From JAQVXR01 sp050945755 (lineage in GTDB: Bacteria; Bacillota; Dehalobacteriia; Dehalobacteriales; Dehalobacteriaceae): a stretch of DNA of 64,000 nucleotides. A model generated the notes under the pieces. That model did no database searches. It saw nothing but the letters and a program-made list of their open reading frames with translations, and was not told where the DNA came from. The DNA lies in assembly GCA_050945755.1 (NCBI GenBank), contig JBMNTN010000001.1, forward strand, positions 52,589-116,588, written 5' to 3'. The position numbers were made by a program, and so were the translations under genes. Positions 1-8,395 of this stretch are shown piece after piece; the stretch's first letter is position 1; each line of letters opens with the position of its first letter.

Positions 1-997
1 AAATTTTTACTTCATCGGTTACCCGCAAGTTATAAGGTATCGGCATCACCAGAATCCGGGAATGAAGAGCCTCATTTTTCTTATTGGAAATAAAGGCGCG
101 ATACTCTGTTTCGTTGGAATGAGCGATTACCATTTCATCTGCAGAAATAAGCGCAAACCGCCCCGCTTTAAAGTTGCCCTCCTGAGATAGACTCAAAAGG
201 TGATAAAGAAATTTTTCATCACATTTTAACATTTCTTGAAACTCCATTAACCCTCGGTTCGCTTTATTAAGCTCGCCATCAAAACGATATGCCCGAGGAT
301 CAGATTCTGACCCGTATTCCGTAATCGTATTAAAATCAATGCTCCCTGTCAGGTCGGCAATATCCTGGGATTTGGGGTCAGAAGGACTAAAGGTGCCAAT
401 CCCCACTCGATTTTCTTCGGAAAAAGTGATTCGCTCTACTTTTACATTCTCAACTCTGCCGTCATATTTCTCCTGCAGCATTAAACGACAGAATGGGCAG
501 AGATTTCCCTCAATACGCACACCAAACTCTTTTTCAAAGCTCTCCCTTAAAGGTTCCGGTATCAAATGCAGTGGTTCCTCATGCATTGGACAATCCTTGA
601 TTCCGTATACCGCTCCGTCATCAGTACTCGTATACAGTTCTAAGCCTTTTTTCAGCATATTAACAATTGTAGACTTTCCCCCGCTGACCGGTCCCATCAA
701 AAGAAGAATTCTCTTACGCACATCAAGTCGGCGGGCAGCAGAATGGAAGTATTCCTCCACTAAACGCTGCAGAACCTTGTCGAGCCCAAATATTTGTCCG
801 GCAAAAAAACCATACTTTTTCGCCTGTGCTGTTTCCGTAATCCCGGCGGCCACAATCATGTCATAAATTCGGGCATGTGCTGTTTTCACTAATTTGGGGT
901 TCTTTTTTACAATCTCCAAATAGTCTCGGAATGTTCCCTGCCACTTCAAGTTCTCCCGCTGGCGACGGTATTCTTCCAACGACTTCAAATAATCCAA
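1..997 (-). CDS. prkA: PrkA family serine protein kinase, 5' part (runs off window edge)
   Basis: N-terminal 332 codons of a PrkA-type AAA+ serine kinase; the 3' end lies beyond base 1. Reading frame is open from 997 to 1. The start is TTG at 997, which gives MDYLKSLEEYRRQ, matching the usual PrkA N-terminus, with AAGGGGG seven bases upstream and an in-frame stop just before. The Walker A region reads GPVSGGKST. A cluster CPMHEEP...CPFCRLML is the zinc-like cysteine segment seen in this family, and FSPSDPKSQDIADLTGS is a typical PrkA AAA segment. In Bacillus the protein works in sporulation and protein quality control, usually next to yhbH and spoVR, which would lie to the left. Family call is firm; role here is inferred. 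Confidence 0.95.
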   Translation of the reverse strand, partial: MDYLKSLEEYRRQRENLKWQGTFRDYLEIVKKNPKLVKTAHARIYDMIVAAGITETAQAKKYGFFAGQIFGLDKVLQRLVEEYFHSAARRLDVRKRILLLMGPVSGGKSTIVNMLKKGLELYTSTDDGAVYGIKDCPMHEEPLHLIPEPLRESFEKEFGVRIEGNLCPFCRLMLQEKYDGRVENVKVERITFSEENRVGIGTFSPSDPKSQDIADLTGSIDFNTITEYGSESDPRAYRFDGELNKANRGLMEFQEMLKCDEKFLYHLLSLSQEGNFKAGRFALISADEMVIAHSNETEYRAFISNKKNEALHSRILVMPIPYNLRVTDEVKI

Positions 998-1228
998 ATC
1001 ATCTTCCCCCTTACCCTATTGACTTCCCCTTTTCTTATGCCATCCGCCATTATATTAATCTATATGGCATATGTTTCCTAAAAAGAAGTTTTCTCGCTTA
1101 ATTGTTCTGATTATAGGATATTCATTTTTCATCAAGCCCGGCACAAATTATTGAATATAAATTTGTTTTTTGGGAAAAAGATGTAATAACACCCTAATAA
1201 AAAGTTGTATTTTTTGGAGGTGAACCCT

Positions 1229-1387
1229 ATGCCTTATGTCTGCCCTCAGTGTCAAAAAACAAAAAAACTCCCTGACTATTGCTGTGGAAAATCAATGATT
1301 GCGTCAGGATCTTACTACTGCCCGACATGCGGCAATGCTTCGTCCACAATATCTTCCTGTTGTGGCGAAGAAATGCAAAGAGTATGA
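1229..1387 (+). CDS. Small zinc-ribbon protein (52 aa)
   Basis: A 52-residue protein with two CxxC pairs (CPQC near residue 5, CPTC near 35) and two further CC pairs, which suggests one or two zinc sites. The start is ATG at 1229, placed by GGAGGTGAACCCT directly upstream; a reading frame open from 1205 has no such signal. It stands alone with its own terminator after the stop and is divergent from prkA. No function is recognised. Possible roles are a rubredoxin- or rubrerythrin-like small metal protein or a regulator. Confidence 0.75.
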   Translation: MPYVCPQCQKTKKLPDYCCGKSMIASGSYYCPTCGNASSTISSCCGEEMQRV

Positions 1388-1390
1388 AAA

Positions 1391-1420
1391 AGCGCCTTCG
1401 CAAAGGCGCTTTCTTATTTA
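1391..1420 (+). terminator. Rho-independent terminator after the zinc-ribbon gene
   Basis: Perfect 8-bp stem AGCGCCTT/AAGGCGCT with a 4-base loop at 1391-1410, followed by TTCTTATTT. Confidence 0.85.
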
Positions 1421-1515
1421 ACAAAAATATCTTTTTATATTTTTATTTTAAACAAACGACTAATTATTCTAAATAATGGTAATAAATAGTATTAAAACTA
1501 CCTTATGGAGGAGCC

Positions 1516-1680
1516 ATGGACAGGAAAGCATTAATAAAAACATATATTAAACAAGGAAAAGAATACCAAAAGATGTTGGAGAAAGTCAATTTAAATGGAA
1601 GACACAGTGCAAAAATCGCAGTGATCAAACAAAAATTAGCACGAGCTGAAAGAGCATTGAAAAAAGTTTCTTATCTTTAA
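1516..1680 (+). CDS. Small basic helical protein (54 aa), unknown function
   Basis: ATG at 1516 follows GGAGGAG with ideal spacing; the frame closes with TAA at 1680 and a terminator follows at once. The product begins MDRKALIKTYIKQGKEY and is rich in Lys, Arg and Ala, with a long predicted helix through LARAERALKKVSYL. No domain is recognised. Strong ribosome site plus terminator make it a probable real monocistronic gene. Similar short helical proteins occur in Clostridia without known function. Confidence 0.65.
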   Translation: MDRKALIKTYIKQGKEYQKMLEKVNLNGRHSAKIAVIKQKLARAERALKKVSYL

Positions 1681-1706
1681 GGCTGAATCAAATTCAGCCT
1701 TTTATA
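1681..1706 (+). terminator. Terminator after the 54-aa gene
   Basis: Stem GGCTGAAT/ATTCAGCC at 1681-1699 with loop CAA, followed by TTTTATATT. Confidence 0.8.
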
Positions 1707-1801
1707 TTATCACCTGCTCTAATAACTTCCTGCGTAGCTTCTGCTGCTAATTCATCATTATTTCCATTACTGCCTGGACTAAATTTTTCTACACCTTTCA
1801 T
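1694..1801 (-). CDS. Possible small ORF (35 aa), doubtful
   Basis: Minus-strand frame from ATG at 1801 (or ATG at 1816 for 40 aa) to TGA at 1694. It would encode MKGVEKFSPGSNGNNDELAA and a further 15 residues. A weak GGTGG lies upstream. It overlaps the terminator of the convergent gene and sits just past the start of the downstream methyltransferase region. No homology is recognised. It could be chance. Confidence 0.2.
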   Translation of the reverse strand: MKGVEKFSPGSNGNNDELAAEATQEVIRAGDNIKG

Positions 1802-1859
1802 TACGCATTCCACCATAATTCTAATCACGCTAAATCTGATAAACAAATGACTTTATAGT

Positions 1860-2897
1860 TTAACAATTTTTGTTTTCTTGATTATATTCTTTTAAAGCTT
1901 CAAAAAACGCATTAATATTATTTAGAGGCGTGGCAAACGGCAAATCGCACCCGGAGGAAAGGATAAAATTCTTAAACGGTTTCATCTTTTCCAAAAGATC
2001 TCTGGTTTCAGCTTTAATAACTTCCGGGTTTTTCTCGTTCACCATCCTGGAAGGATCAATATTTCCAAAAACCAGAAAATTATTGGGTACCTGGGGAAGA
2101 ATGTCCTGCATATCAACGGCATTTCCAAAACTATATCCTTTTGCTCCTGTTCCAACCATTGAATCTACCATTTGAATAACGCGCCCGCAATTATGCAGAA
2201 TAACAAAGAAACCCTGGTCCTGAACAGTTTCCACCAGTATTTTTACATATTTTGAAGAAAATTCTTCACACTGAGCCGGGGAAAGAAGCCCAGCAGTGGG
2301 CTCAGCCAAAAGAATGCCGTTAGCGCCGGCTTCTTTATATGCTTTTGAATAAGAAATAATGTATTCAGTACATTTCTCCAGCAGAATATGCAAAGTTGCC
2401 GGGTCTTTCTTTAATGTTTTAACAGCTTTTGATAGCCCCATCAAAACAGCAGCCAGAGAGAAAGGTCCTAAAACACCGCCAAAAACTGGCCTGTCATTAA
2501 AATACTCTGACGCTATTGCAGCAGCTTTGATAAATACAGGCGCTCGACCAGATTGAATATTTGGTGGAACCTGCAGGCTTTCCACCGATGCCCGGTCAAA
2601 AACAATTCCCCCTTCCGTTGAAGGAGCTTCAGTATCAGTAAATTTAACTTGACAGCCAAATGCTTCCGCTTCCTTAGTCAGATCCATCCCGGTCATCGAA
2701 CCTATCATGGCTGGATACCTTTCTATAACAGCCTTCATTACTTCAAAATGGGATTGGGCATCATTTACTATCTCAATAACTCCCTTATTTACTAGAGGAA
2801 CAATGGGGAAGAAAAGAATCGGCATAACTTTTACCTCTGAAGCATCAATAATATCCTGTGCCCATTTGTCCATATTTATTTGCATAACAAACTTCAC
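1860..2897 (-). CDS. Uroporphyrinogen-decarboxylase-fold methyltransferase (MtaA/MtbA/CmuA type)
   Basis: 345 aa, the length of methylcobamide:thiol methyltransferases. The family uses a zinc site His-X-Cys plus a distant Cys to activate a thiol or pterin acceptor. Here LHNCGR supplies the His-X-Cys near residue 235 and SSGCDLPF supplies Cys near 317, so the zinc triad is intact. True HemE enzymes lack this triad, and a normal hemE is present at 37.6 kb, so this is a methyltransferase, not a second decarboxylase. No corrinoid protein or substrate-specific methyltransferase is adjacent. Likely role is moving methyl groups from a methylated substrate to tetrahydrofolate or a thiol; the substrate cannot be read from sequence. 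Confidence 0.8.
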   Translation of the reverse strand: MKFVMQINMDKWAQDIIDASEVKVMPILFFPIVPLVNKGVIEIVNDAQSHFEVMKAVIERYPAMIGSMTGMDLTKEAEAFGCQVKFTDTEAPSTEGGIVFDRASVESLQVPPNIQSGRAPVFIKAAAIASEYFNDRPVFGGVLGPFSLAAVLMGLSKAVKTLKKDPATLHILLEKCTEYIISYSKAYKEAGANGILLAEPTAGLLSPAQCEEFSSKYVKILVETVQDQGFFVILHNCGRVIQMVDSMVGTGAKGYSFGNAVDMQDILPQVPNNFLVFGNIDPSRMVNEKNPEVIKAETRDLLEKMKPFKNFILSSGCDLPFATPLNNINAFFEALKEYNQENKNC

Positions 2898-3136
2898 CTC
2901 TATTAATAATTATCGCATAACACATTATTAACAATACAACTCATCTTTCCTACCAACGGCGTAAGCTCGATCCTTGAAGTTTCCCATGACCAGTATTATA
3001 TCAGATATTCCAAGTAACAACCAGATGCTTAAGTCCCATGTTGATATTTTAGCCCAGATGAATCTTTTAAAAATGCTACTCAAATGCAATTTTCTCTTAC
3101 AGTTTTGAACATAATAAAACATGAGGAGGCGATATA

Positions 3137-3304
3137 TTGGCAAAAAATAAGTTTAAAGAAAGATCCCAGCAATCACCTGTGGAGAATCATTATACGGCGG
3201 CCTGGGCTAATATCGAAAAAACAAAATTTATATCTCAGGTTACCCAGCCCAGTGAAATTGAAGCGGACTATGCCAAAGAATGGGTTGAGGAAAACCAAAA
3301 ATAA
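3137..3304 (+). CDS. DUF3787-like small protein (55 aa)
   Basis: TTG start at 3137 preceded by GAGGAGGCGATATA. The product starts MAKNKFKERSQQSPVENHYT and continues AAWANIEK...PSEIEADYAKEWVEENQK, which matches my memory of the DUF3787 family found in many Clostridia. Function is unknown. It is monocistronic, divergent from the methyltransferase at 2897, and followed by its own terminator. A longer frame open from 3084 is a different frame and not the gene. Confidence 0.75.
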   Translation: MAKNKFKERSQQSPVENHYTAAWANIEKTKFISQVTQPSEIEADYAKEWVEENQK

Positions 3305-3325
3305 GAATCCCACTGCGGGGATTTT
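3305..3325 (+). terminator. Terminator after the DUF3787-like gene
   Basis: Short stem AATCCC/GGGATT overlapping the end of the gene, followed by a T run (about 3320-3325). Confidence 0.6.
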
Positions 3326-3355
3326 TGCCGGTTTGTTGAAGTGCCATTCTATTAG

Positions 3356-3399
3356 AAAGGGTATTTAAGTTTTTGAAAAAACTTAAATACCCTTTCTTT
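3356..3399. terminator. Bidirectional terminator between convergent genes
   Basis: Long inverted repeat AAAGGGTATTTAAGTTTTT with arms ending at 3395. It lies between the plus-strand DUF3787-like gene and the 3' end of PFOR on the minus strand and is A/T-flanked on both sides. Confidence 0.75.
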
Positions 3400-3452
3400 G
3401 ATCAAGACTCCTTGCTCCATGGGTTATTGGAAATTTAAGCAGCTCCCAAAAA

Positions 3453-6400
3453 CTATTGCTCTGCCAGCCGTCGGTAAATATTGTACCTTTCAACGGCATT
3501 TTTTGCCGCTTCCCGAACGATTTCATCAGGTGTAGTCCGGTACCTGATTTCACCGCGCACGAAATCTGTATACGATGCCGTCGGTTCTTTGGAATCCAAA
3601 ATAAACGGGTTCTTCCCTTCCCCCTTTAAAAGAGGATTGTAGCGGTAAAGATGCCAATATCCTGCTTCCACCGCCTTCTTTTCTTCCGCAATACTGGTCC
3701 CCATTCCTGTTTTGATCCCGTGATTTATGCACGGAGAATAAGCAATAATGAGAGAGGGGCCGGGGTAGCTTTCCGCTTCCACAAAAGCCTTTATCGTCTG
3801 ATTCATATTTGCCCCCATGGCAATCTGAGCCACATAAACGTAACCATAGCTGATCGCCATCAGTCCCAGATCTTTCTTCCTGACCCGTTTTCCCCCGGCA
3901 GCGAATTTGGCCACCGCCCCGGTGGGAGTGGACTTGGACGATTGGCCTCCGGTATTGGAATAAACCTCTGTATCCAGCACCAGGATGTTAACATCATCTC
4001 CTAAGGCAAGCACATGGTCCAGCCCGCCGTAGCCGATGTCATAAGCCCAGCCGTCACCGCCGATTGCCCACTGAGATTGTTTGATCAGGAAATCCTTTTT
4101 CTCTAATATTTCCCGGAAAGCAGGATCCTCTCCCCTTGATTTCAAAAGGGGCAGCAATCTATAAGCCGCTTTCTTGGAGCCTTCTCCGTCTTCTTTATGA
4201 TCCAGCCATTCACGCATCGCTTCCTGCAGATCGCTTCCGATATCGGTTTTCAGAGCATCGCGCATCAGATCGGCCAACCTTTCCCGGATCTGTTTCACTC
4301 CCAAAAACATGCCGTAACCGTACTCAGCATTGTCTTCAAAAAGTGAATTAGCCCAAGCAGGTCCCCTTCCCTCCGGGTTCTTTGTATATGGGAAGGATGG
4401 AACGCTCGCCCCATAAATTGAAGAACAACCTGTGGCATTGGCGATCATCATTCGATCCCCGAATAATTGGGTCAAGAGCTTGATGTACGGGGTCTCACCG
4501 CAGCCCGGGCAGGCACCATGAAACTCAAACAAAGGCTGGGCAAACTGGCTGCCCTTAACAGTAGCAGTATTCACCAGATGGCTCTTTTCACTGACTGTGC
4601 GGGCAAACTCCCAGTTTTCACTTTCCATTTTAATTTCTTCTTCTGCCGGCTTCATAATGAGAGCTTTTCCCTTGGCAGGGCAGACATCCGCACAGACGCC
4701 GCAGCCGGTGCAATCCAAAGGACTTACCTGGATCCGGTATTGGAATCCCGCCAGTTCTTTTCCTGCCGCTTTTTTGGTTTTAAAGGTATCGGGAGCTTTT
4801 TCCACTTCCGATTCATCAAGGAGGAATGGCCGGACGACCGCATGGGGACAAAAATATGAACACTGGTTGCACTGAATGCACTTGTCGATCTGCCACTCCG
4901 GAATCAGGACAGCAATACCCCTTTTTTCGTAGCGGGTCGTGCTTAAGGGAAAGGTACCGTCTTCCCTGCCTTCAAAAGCGCTTACCGGGAGCTCATCTCC
5001 TTCGTGCCTAGCAATTGGTCTTTGAATGTTTTTCACAAATTCCGGTTCACCTTTCAAAGGCAGATCTTCCTCAACAGCATCGGCCCAAGCTTTGGGCACC
5101 TCAACTTTAATTAATGCCTCAATTCCTTTGTCCACAGCAGTCTGATTCATTTCAACAATATTTCTGCCCTTTTTCCCGTAAGACTTTTCCACTGATTCTT
5201 TCAGGTATTTGACTGCATCCTCAACAGGAATCACATTTGCCACCTTGAAAAACGCCGCCTGCATAATCATATTGATCCTGTTTCCCAGCCCAATTTCCGA
5301 AGCAATAGACACAGCGTCAATCACATAAAAATTAATACTATTTTGGGCAATAAATCTACGCATAGATGCCGGTATTTTATCTTCTAGTTCGTTCTGCCCC
5401 CATGGACAGTTCAGGACAAAAACCCCGCCCTTTTTCAGTCCTTTCAAAAGGTCAAAATGATTGACGTAAGAGCTGTTATGACAGGCAATGTAATCAGCAT
5501 CGTAAACCAAATAAGGAGACTTAATAGGCTTTTTACCAAACCTGAGGTGGGAGACAGTTGACCCGCCGGACTTTTTGCTGTCATAAGAAAAGTAGGCCTG
5601 AACATAATAGTCGGTATGGTCCCCGATAATTTTCACCGCCGTCTTATTGGCACCCACAGTACCGTCAGACCCCAAGCCCCAGAATTTACAATTAATCGTC
5701 CCTTCCGGAGTGGTGTTGATGATTTCTCCTTCCGGCAGCGAGGTATTAGTCACATCATCCACAATGCCAATGGTAAACCGGTCTTTGGGCGCATCCTCTT
5801 GCAGGTTGCGAAAAACAGAAAGGAACTGGGACGGTCTAGTGTCTTTTGAACCAAGACCGTATCGCCCCCCGACGATCACCGGTTTTTGGGGTGCGGTGTA
5901 AAAAAGATGGACAATATCCTGGTAGAGCGGTTCTCCAAGAGCACCCGGTTCTTTGGTACGGTCAAGGACGGCAATTTTCTTCACTGTTTTGGGCAAAACA
6001 TCAAAGAAGTGTTTGGCAGAAAACGGCCGGTAGAGGCGGACCCGAATCGACCCAACCTTTTCCCCTTTAGCAGTTAAATAATCCACAGTTTCATCAATGG
6101 CATCACAAGCCGACCCCATTGCTACAATGACATATTCCGCATCCGGTGCCCCGTAATAATCAAACAGGCGATAAGGCCGCCCTGTAATCCGTGTAATTTC
6201 CTCCATGTAATGCTCAACAATTTCCGGCACCCGGTCATAAAACCTGTTTGAAGCTTCCCGATTCTGGAAATAGATGTCCGGATTTTGAGCCGTTCCCCGA
6301 ATCACCGGATGTTCCGGATTGAGAGCCCGGTTTCTGAATTCCCTAATGGCATTGTGGTCTACTATTTGGGCAAGGTCATCATAATTAATAGTTTCAATCT

Positions 6401-6944
6401 TTTGATACTCATGAGATGTGCGGAACCCATCAAAGAAATGGACAAAGGGTATCCGGGATTTAATGGCCGAGAGGTGGGCAACACAACCCAAATCCATTGC
6501 TTCCTGAACATTGGCTGAGGCCAGAAAGGCACATCCTGTCTGGCGGCAGGCCATCACGTCCTGGTGGTCACCGAAAATTGATAACGCATGAGACGCAAGA
6601 GCCCGGGCAGTAACGTGAAGTACCCCGGGAAGAAGTTCTCCGGCCATTTTATACATATTAGGTATCATCAAAAGCAAACCTTGGGATGCGGTATATGTTG
6701 TAGTCAAAGCCCCTGCTCCCAGGGAACCGTGCATAGCACCGGCCGCTCCTGCCTCCGACTGCATCTCCACCAGACGAACCGGCTGACCAAAAATATTTTT
6801 CTTACCTTGGAGCGACCATTCATCAACATTTTCTGCCATCGGCGAGGACGGAGTAATGGGATAGATCGCCGCCACTTCCGTAAATGCATACGAAGCATAG
6901 GCAGCAGCCTCATTCCCGTCCATCGTCTTAAAAACCTTTGCCAA
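3453..6944 (-). CDS. nifJ: Pyruvate:ferredoxin (flavodoxin) oxidoreductase
   Basis: 1163 aa single-chain PFOR, the normal full length. It oxidises pyruvate with CoA to acetyl-CoA and CO2, reducing ferredoxin; the reverse reaction feeds CO2 fixation in acetogens. The N-terminal domain starts MAKVFKTMDGNEAAAYASYA. Two 4Fe-4S motifs, CIQCNQCSYFCP and CTGCGVCADVCP, lie near residues 690-760. The C-terminal TPP domain has GACPGCGETPY, GGDGWAYDIGYGG and DTEVYSNTGGQ. All key cysteines are present. It is monocistronic, with a terminator-like hairpin in its 5' leader region (see 7037). Confidence 0.97.
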   Translation of the reverse strand: MAKVFKTMDGNEAAAYASYAFTEVAAIYPITPSSPMAENVDEWSLQGKKNIFGQPVRLVEMQSEAGAAGAMHGSLGAGALTTTYTASQGLLLMIPNMYKMAGELLPGVLHVTARALASHALSIFGDHQDVMACRQTGCAFLASANVQEAMDLGCVAHLSAIKSRIPFVHFFDGFRTSHEYQKIETINYDDLAQIVDHNAIREFRNRALNPEHPVIRGTAQNPDIYFQNREASNRFYDRVPEIVEHYMEEITRITGRPYRLFDYYGAPDAEYVIVAMGSACDAIDETVDYLTAKGEKVGSIRVRLYRPFSAKHFFDVLPKTVKKIAVLDRTKEPGALGEPLYQDIVHLFYTAPQKPVIVGGRYGLGSKDTRPSQFLSVFRNLQEDAPKDRFTIGIVDDVTNTSLPEGEIINTTPEGTINCKFWGLGSDGTVGANKTAVKIIGDHTDYYVQAYFSYDSKKSGGSTVSHLRFGKKPIKSPYLVYDADYIACHNSSYVNHFDLLKGLKKGGVFVLNCPWGQNELEDKIPASMRRFIAQNSINFYVIDAVSIASEIGLGNRINMIMQAAFFKVANVIPVEDAVKYLKESVEKSYGKKGRNIVEMNQTAVDKGIEALIKVEVPKAWADAVEEDLPLKGEPEFVKNIQRPIARHEGDELPVSAFEGREDGTFPLSTTRYEKRGIAVLIPEWQIDKCIQCNQCSYFCPHAVVRPFLLDESEVEKAPDTFKTKKAAGKELAGFQYRIQVSPLDCTGCGVCADVCPAKGKALIMKPAEEEIKMESENWEFARTVSEKSHLVNTATVKGSQFAQPLFEFHGACPGCGETPYIKLLTQLFGDRMMIANATGCSSIYGASVPSFPYTKNPEGRGPAWANSLFEDNAEYGYGMFLGVKQIRERLADLMRDALKTDIGSDLQEAMREWLDHKEDGEGSKKAAYRLLPLLKSRGEDPAFREILEKKDFLIKQSQWAIGGDGWAYDIGYGGLDHVLALGDDVNILVLDTEVYSNTGGQSSKSTPTGAVAKFAAGGKRVRKKDLGLMAISYGYVYVAQIAMGANMNQTIKAFVEAESYPGPSLIIAYSPCINHGIKTGMGTSIAEEKKAVEAGYWHLYRYNPLLKGEGKNPFILDSKEPTASYTDFVRGEIRYRTTPDEIVREAAKNAVERYNIYRRLAEQ

Positions 6945-7036
6945 ATTTAAGCCCTCCTAACGGTTGGGTTTTTAGTTCTGCTAACTTTTATTATTTGGCA
7001 GAAAATAATTATCATGCATCGGAAGAAAAAAGAAAC

Positions 7037-7076
7037 GCCTTTGCGGCTGGGTGGCCGAAAAGGCAAGAAATTTTTT
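7037..7076 (-). terminator. Terminator-like hairpin about 90 bases upstream of PFOR
   Basis: On the minus strand GCCTTTTCGGC and GCCGCAAAGGC form an 11-bp stem (one mismatch) around a 6-base loop, followed by GTTTCTTTTTTC. The nearest upstream minus-strand gene, hpt, ends over 500 bases away, so this may be a leader attenuator for PFOR as well as a read-through stop. The plus side also has a T run at 7071-7076. Confidence 0.55.
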
Positions 7077-7224
7077 ACCACTTAACTGTCACCGGATCTT
7101 TAGAGATACTGATACACGAGTATGTACTGCGTAGGATTTATCACCCTTAATAATTTATTCCTAATAAAAAGGAAATACTTTTTTTATATAGAACTTAACC
7201 CCTAAAATTTGGGAGATGAAATAC

Positions 7225-7425
7225 ATGCCGGTAATTATTTTTGAGGGCCCCAAAATGACAAAAGAGCAAAAAGAAGAATTAGTTAAGGAGTTTGCAACTT
7301 CTGCAAGCCGAATTACCAGTATACCCCCGGAAGCCATTGTTACCTTAATAAAAGAATCCAACCCCGAAAATGTAGGATTAGGGACAACCCTCCTAGCAGA
7401 TAAATTAAAAAATAACCAAAAATAG
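7225..7425 (+). CDS. 4-oxalocrotonate tautomerase family protein
   Basis: 66 aa. Members use the amino-terminal proline, exposed after Met removal, as catalytic base in keto-enol tautomerisation. Starting at ATG 7225 gives MPVIIFEGPKMTKEQKEELV, with Pro at position 2 and GGGAG nine bases upstream. An ATG at 7216 would bury the proline and is less likely. Downstream EAIVTLIKESNPENVG matches the family's second half. Substrate unknown; stands alone. Confidence 0.85.
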   Translation: MPVIIFEGPKMTKEQKEELVKEFATSASRITSIPPEAIVTLIKESNPENVGLGTTLLADKLKNNQK

Positions 7426-7428
7426 TCA

Positions 7429-7455
7429 AGGGATACATTCAGTATCCCCTGATTA
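7429..7455 (+). terminator. Terminator after the tautomerase gene
   Basis: Stem GGGATAC/GTATCCC with loop ATTCA at 7430-7448, then CTGATTATTTTC. Confidence 0.6.
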
Positions 7456-7472
7456 TTTTCGGCTTGCCTCTA

Positions 7473-7589
7473 TCAGTCAAACTGATTTCCCACCTCTTTA
7501 TGCACTAAGGCAATTGCCACGGCAGAAACACCCCGCCGGAAAGATTGCAAATCACACTTTTCTTTTTTGCGATTTCCCGCATCAATCAT
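7473..7589 (-). CDS. Possible 38-aa ORF overlapping the hpt stop
   Basis: ATG at 7589 lies inside the last codons of hpt (8-base overlap), a layout that permits translational coupling. The product, beginning MIDAGNRKKEKCDLQSFRRG, is basic at the N-terminus with no recognised domain. No separate ribosome site. May be chance. Confidence 0.25.
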   Translation of the reverse strand: MIDAGNRKKEKCDLQSFRRGVSAVAIALVHKEVGNQFD

Positions 7590-8121
7590 TATAAGCTTCC
7601 GGCTTTAACACCGCCACATAAGGCAGGTTGCGATATTTTTCTGCATAGTCCAAACCATACCCAACAGCAAACTCATCAGGGATGTCGTAACCGTTAAAAT
7701 CCGCTTCCATCTTCACCTTACGCCGGGAAGGTTTATTCAGAAAGGTACACACCTTTAAACTAGCGGGCTTGCGGGCACGCAAAATTTCCATTAAATAATT
7801 CAAAGTAAGTCCTGTATCAATTATATCTTCCACAACCAGCACGTCACGGCCTTCAATATCTACATCCAGGTCCTTTAAAATCCGGACCGCACCGGACGAT
7901 TCCGTGGAATGTCCATAGCTGGATACTTCCATAAAGTCAATTTCCAGGGGAAGATCGATTGCTCGGATCAAATCACTCATAAAAACTATGGAACCTTTAA
8001 GAATTCCCACAACTAACAATTGTTTGCCTCGATAATCTTCTGATATAGCCCGGCCAAGTTCCCCAACTTTTTGCCTAATCTCTTCCTCTGTAACCAGAAT
8101 CCTTTTTAAATCCTTTTTCAA
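7582..8121 (-). CDS. hpt: Hypoxanthine phosphoribosyltransferase
   Basis: 179 aa, normal length. It converts hypoxanthine or guanine plus PRPP to IMP or GMP in purine salvage. The PRPP-binding motif reads VLVVEDIIDTGLTL near residue 95-108; the N-terminal KGSIVFMSDLIRA loop and the C-terminal DEFAVGYGLDYAEKYRNLPY segment are characteristic. The start ATG at 8121 is preceded by GAGGAGGATTATC. In many Firmicutes hpt lies beside tilS and ftsH; here it stands alone. Confidence 0.95.
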   Translation of the reverse strand: MKKDLKRILVTEEEIRQKVGELGRAISEDYRGKQLLVVGILKGSIVFMSDLIRAIDLPLEIDFMEVSSYGHSTESSGAVRILKDLDVDIEGRDVLVVEDIIDTGLTLNYLMEILRARKPASLKVCTFLNKPSRRKVKMEADFNGYDIPDEFAVGYGLDYAEKYRNLPYVAVLKPEAYND

Positions 8122-8274
8122 AGATAATCCTCCTCAACACCGGCTTATATTATTGCAACAAATTTTTTTAAATTCGGTAAAGCCTGATGAAATTCCTTTT
8201 CCGTTAAAAAATTTGTCACCCTACACTGACATATTATTTCGCGCCTGCTCGTAAATATATCTTGAAGCAAGTTC

Positions 8275-8312
8275 TTAACTCAAATGAAGACATTTTCCTC
8301 CATCTGAGTTAA
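8275..8312. repeat. Inverted repeat in the hpt/8396 intergenic region
   Basis: TTAACTCA at 8275 and TGAGTTAA at 8305 extend to 12-base arms with one mismatch around a 14-base spacer. It lies 84 bases before the ATG of the divergent membrane-anchored gene. No T run follows on either side, so an operator or leader hairpin is more likely than a terminator. Confidence 0.4.
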
Positions 8313-8395
8313 AACCTCGAATGCTCAAATCCATCGTTTTTTTGAAATCATTCCTGAAAAAACAGGGATGGGATTTTGAATAAGGAGGATGCTGC

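Noticed and set aside
339..1101. Plus-strand frames over the prkA region
   Set aside because: They are antisense to a continuous, clearly homologous PrkA frame on the minus strand.
1860..2897. Second hemE
   Set aside because: The zinc-binding His-X-Cys and distal Cys are methyltransferase features, and a regular hemE is present at 37.6 kb.
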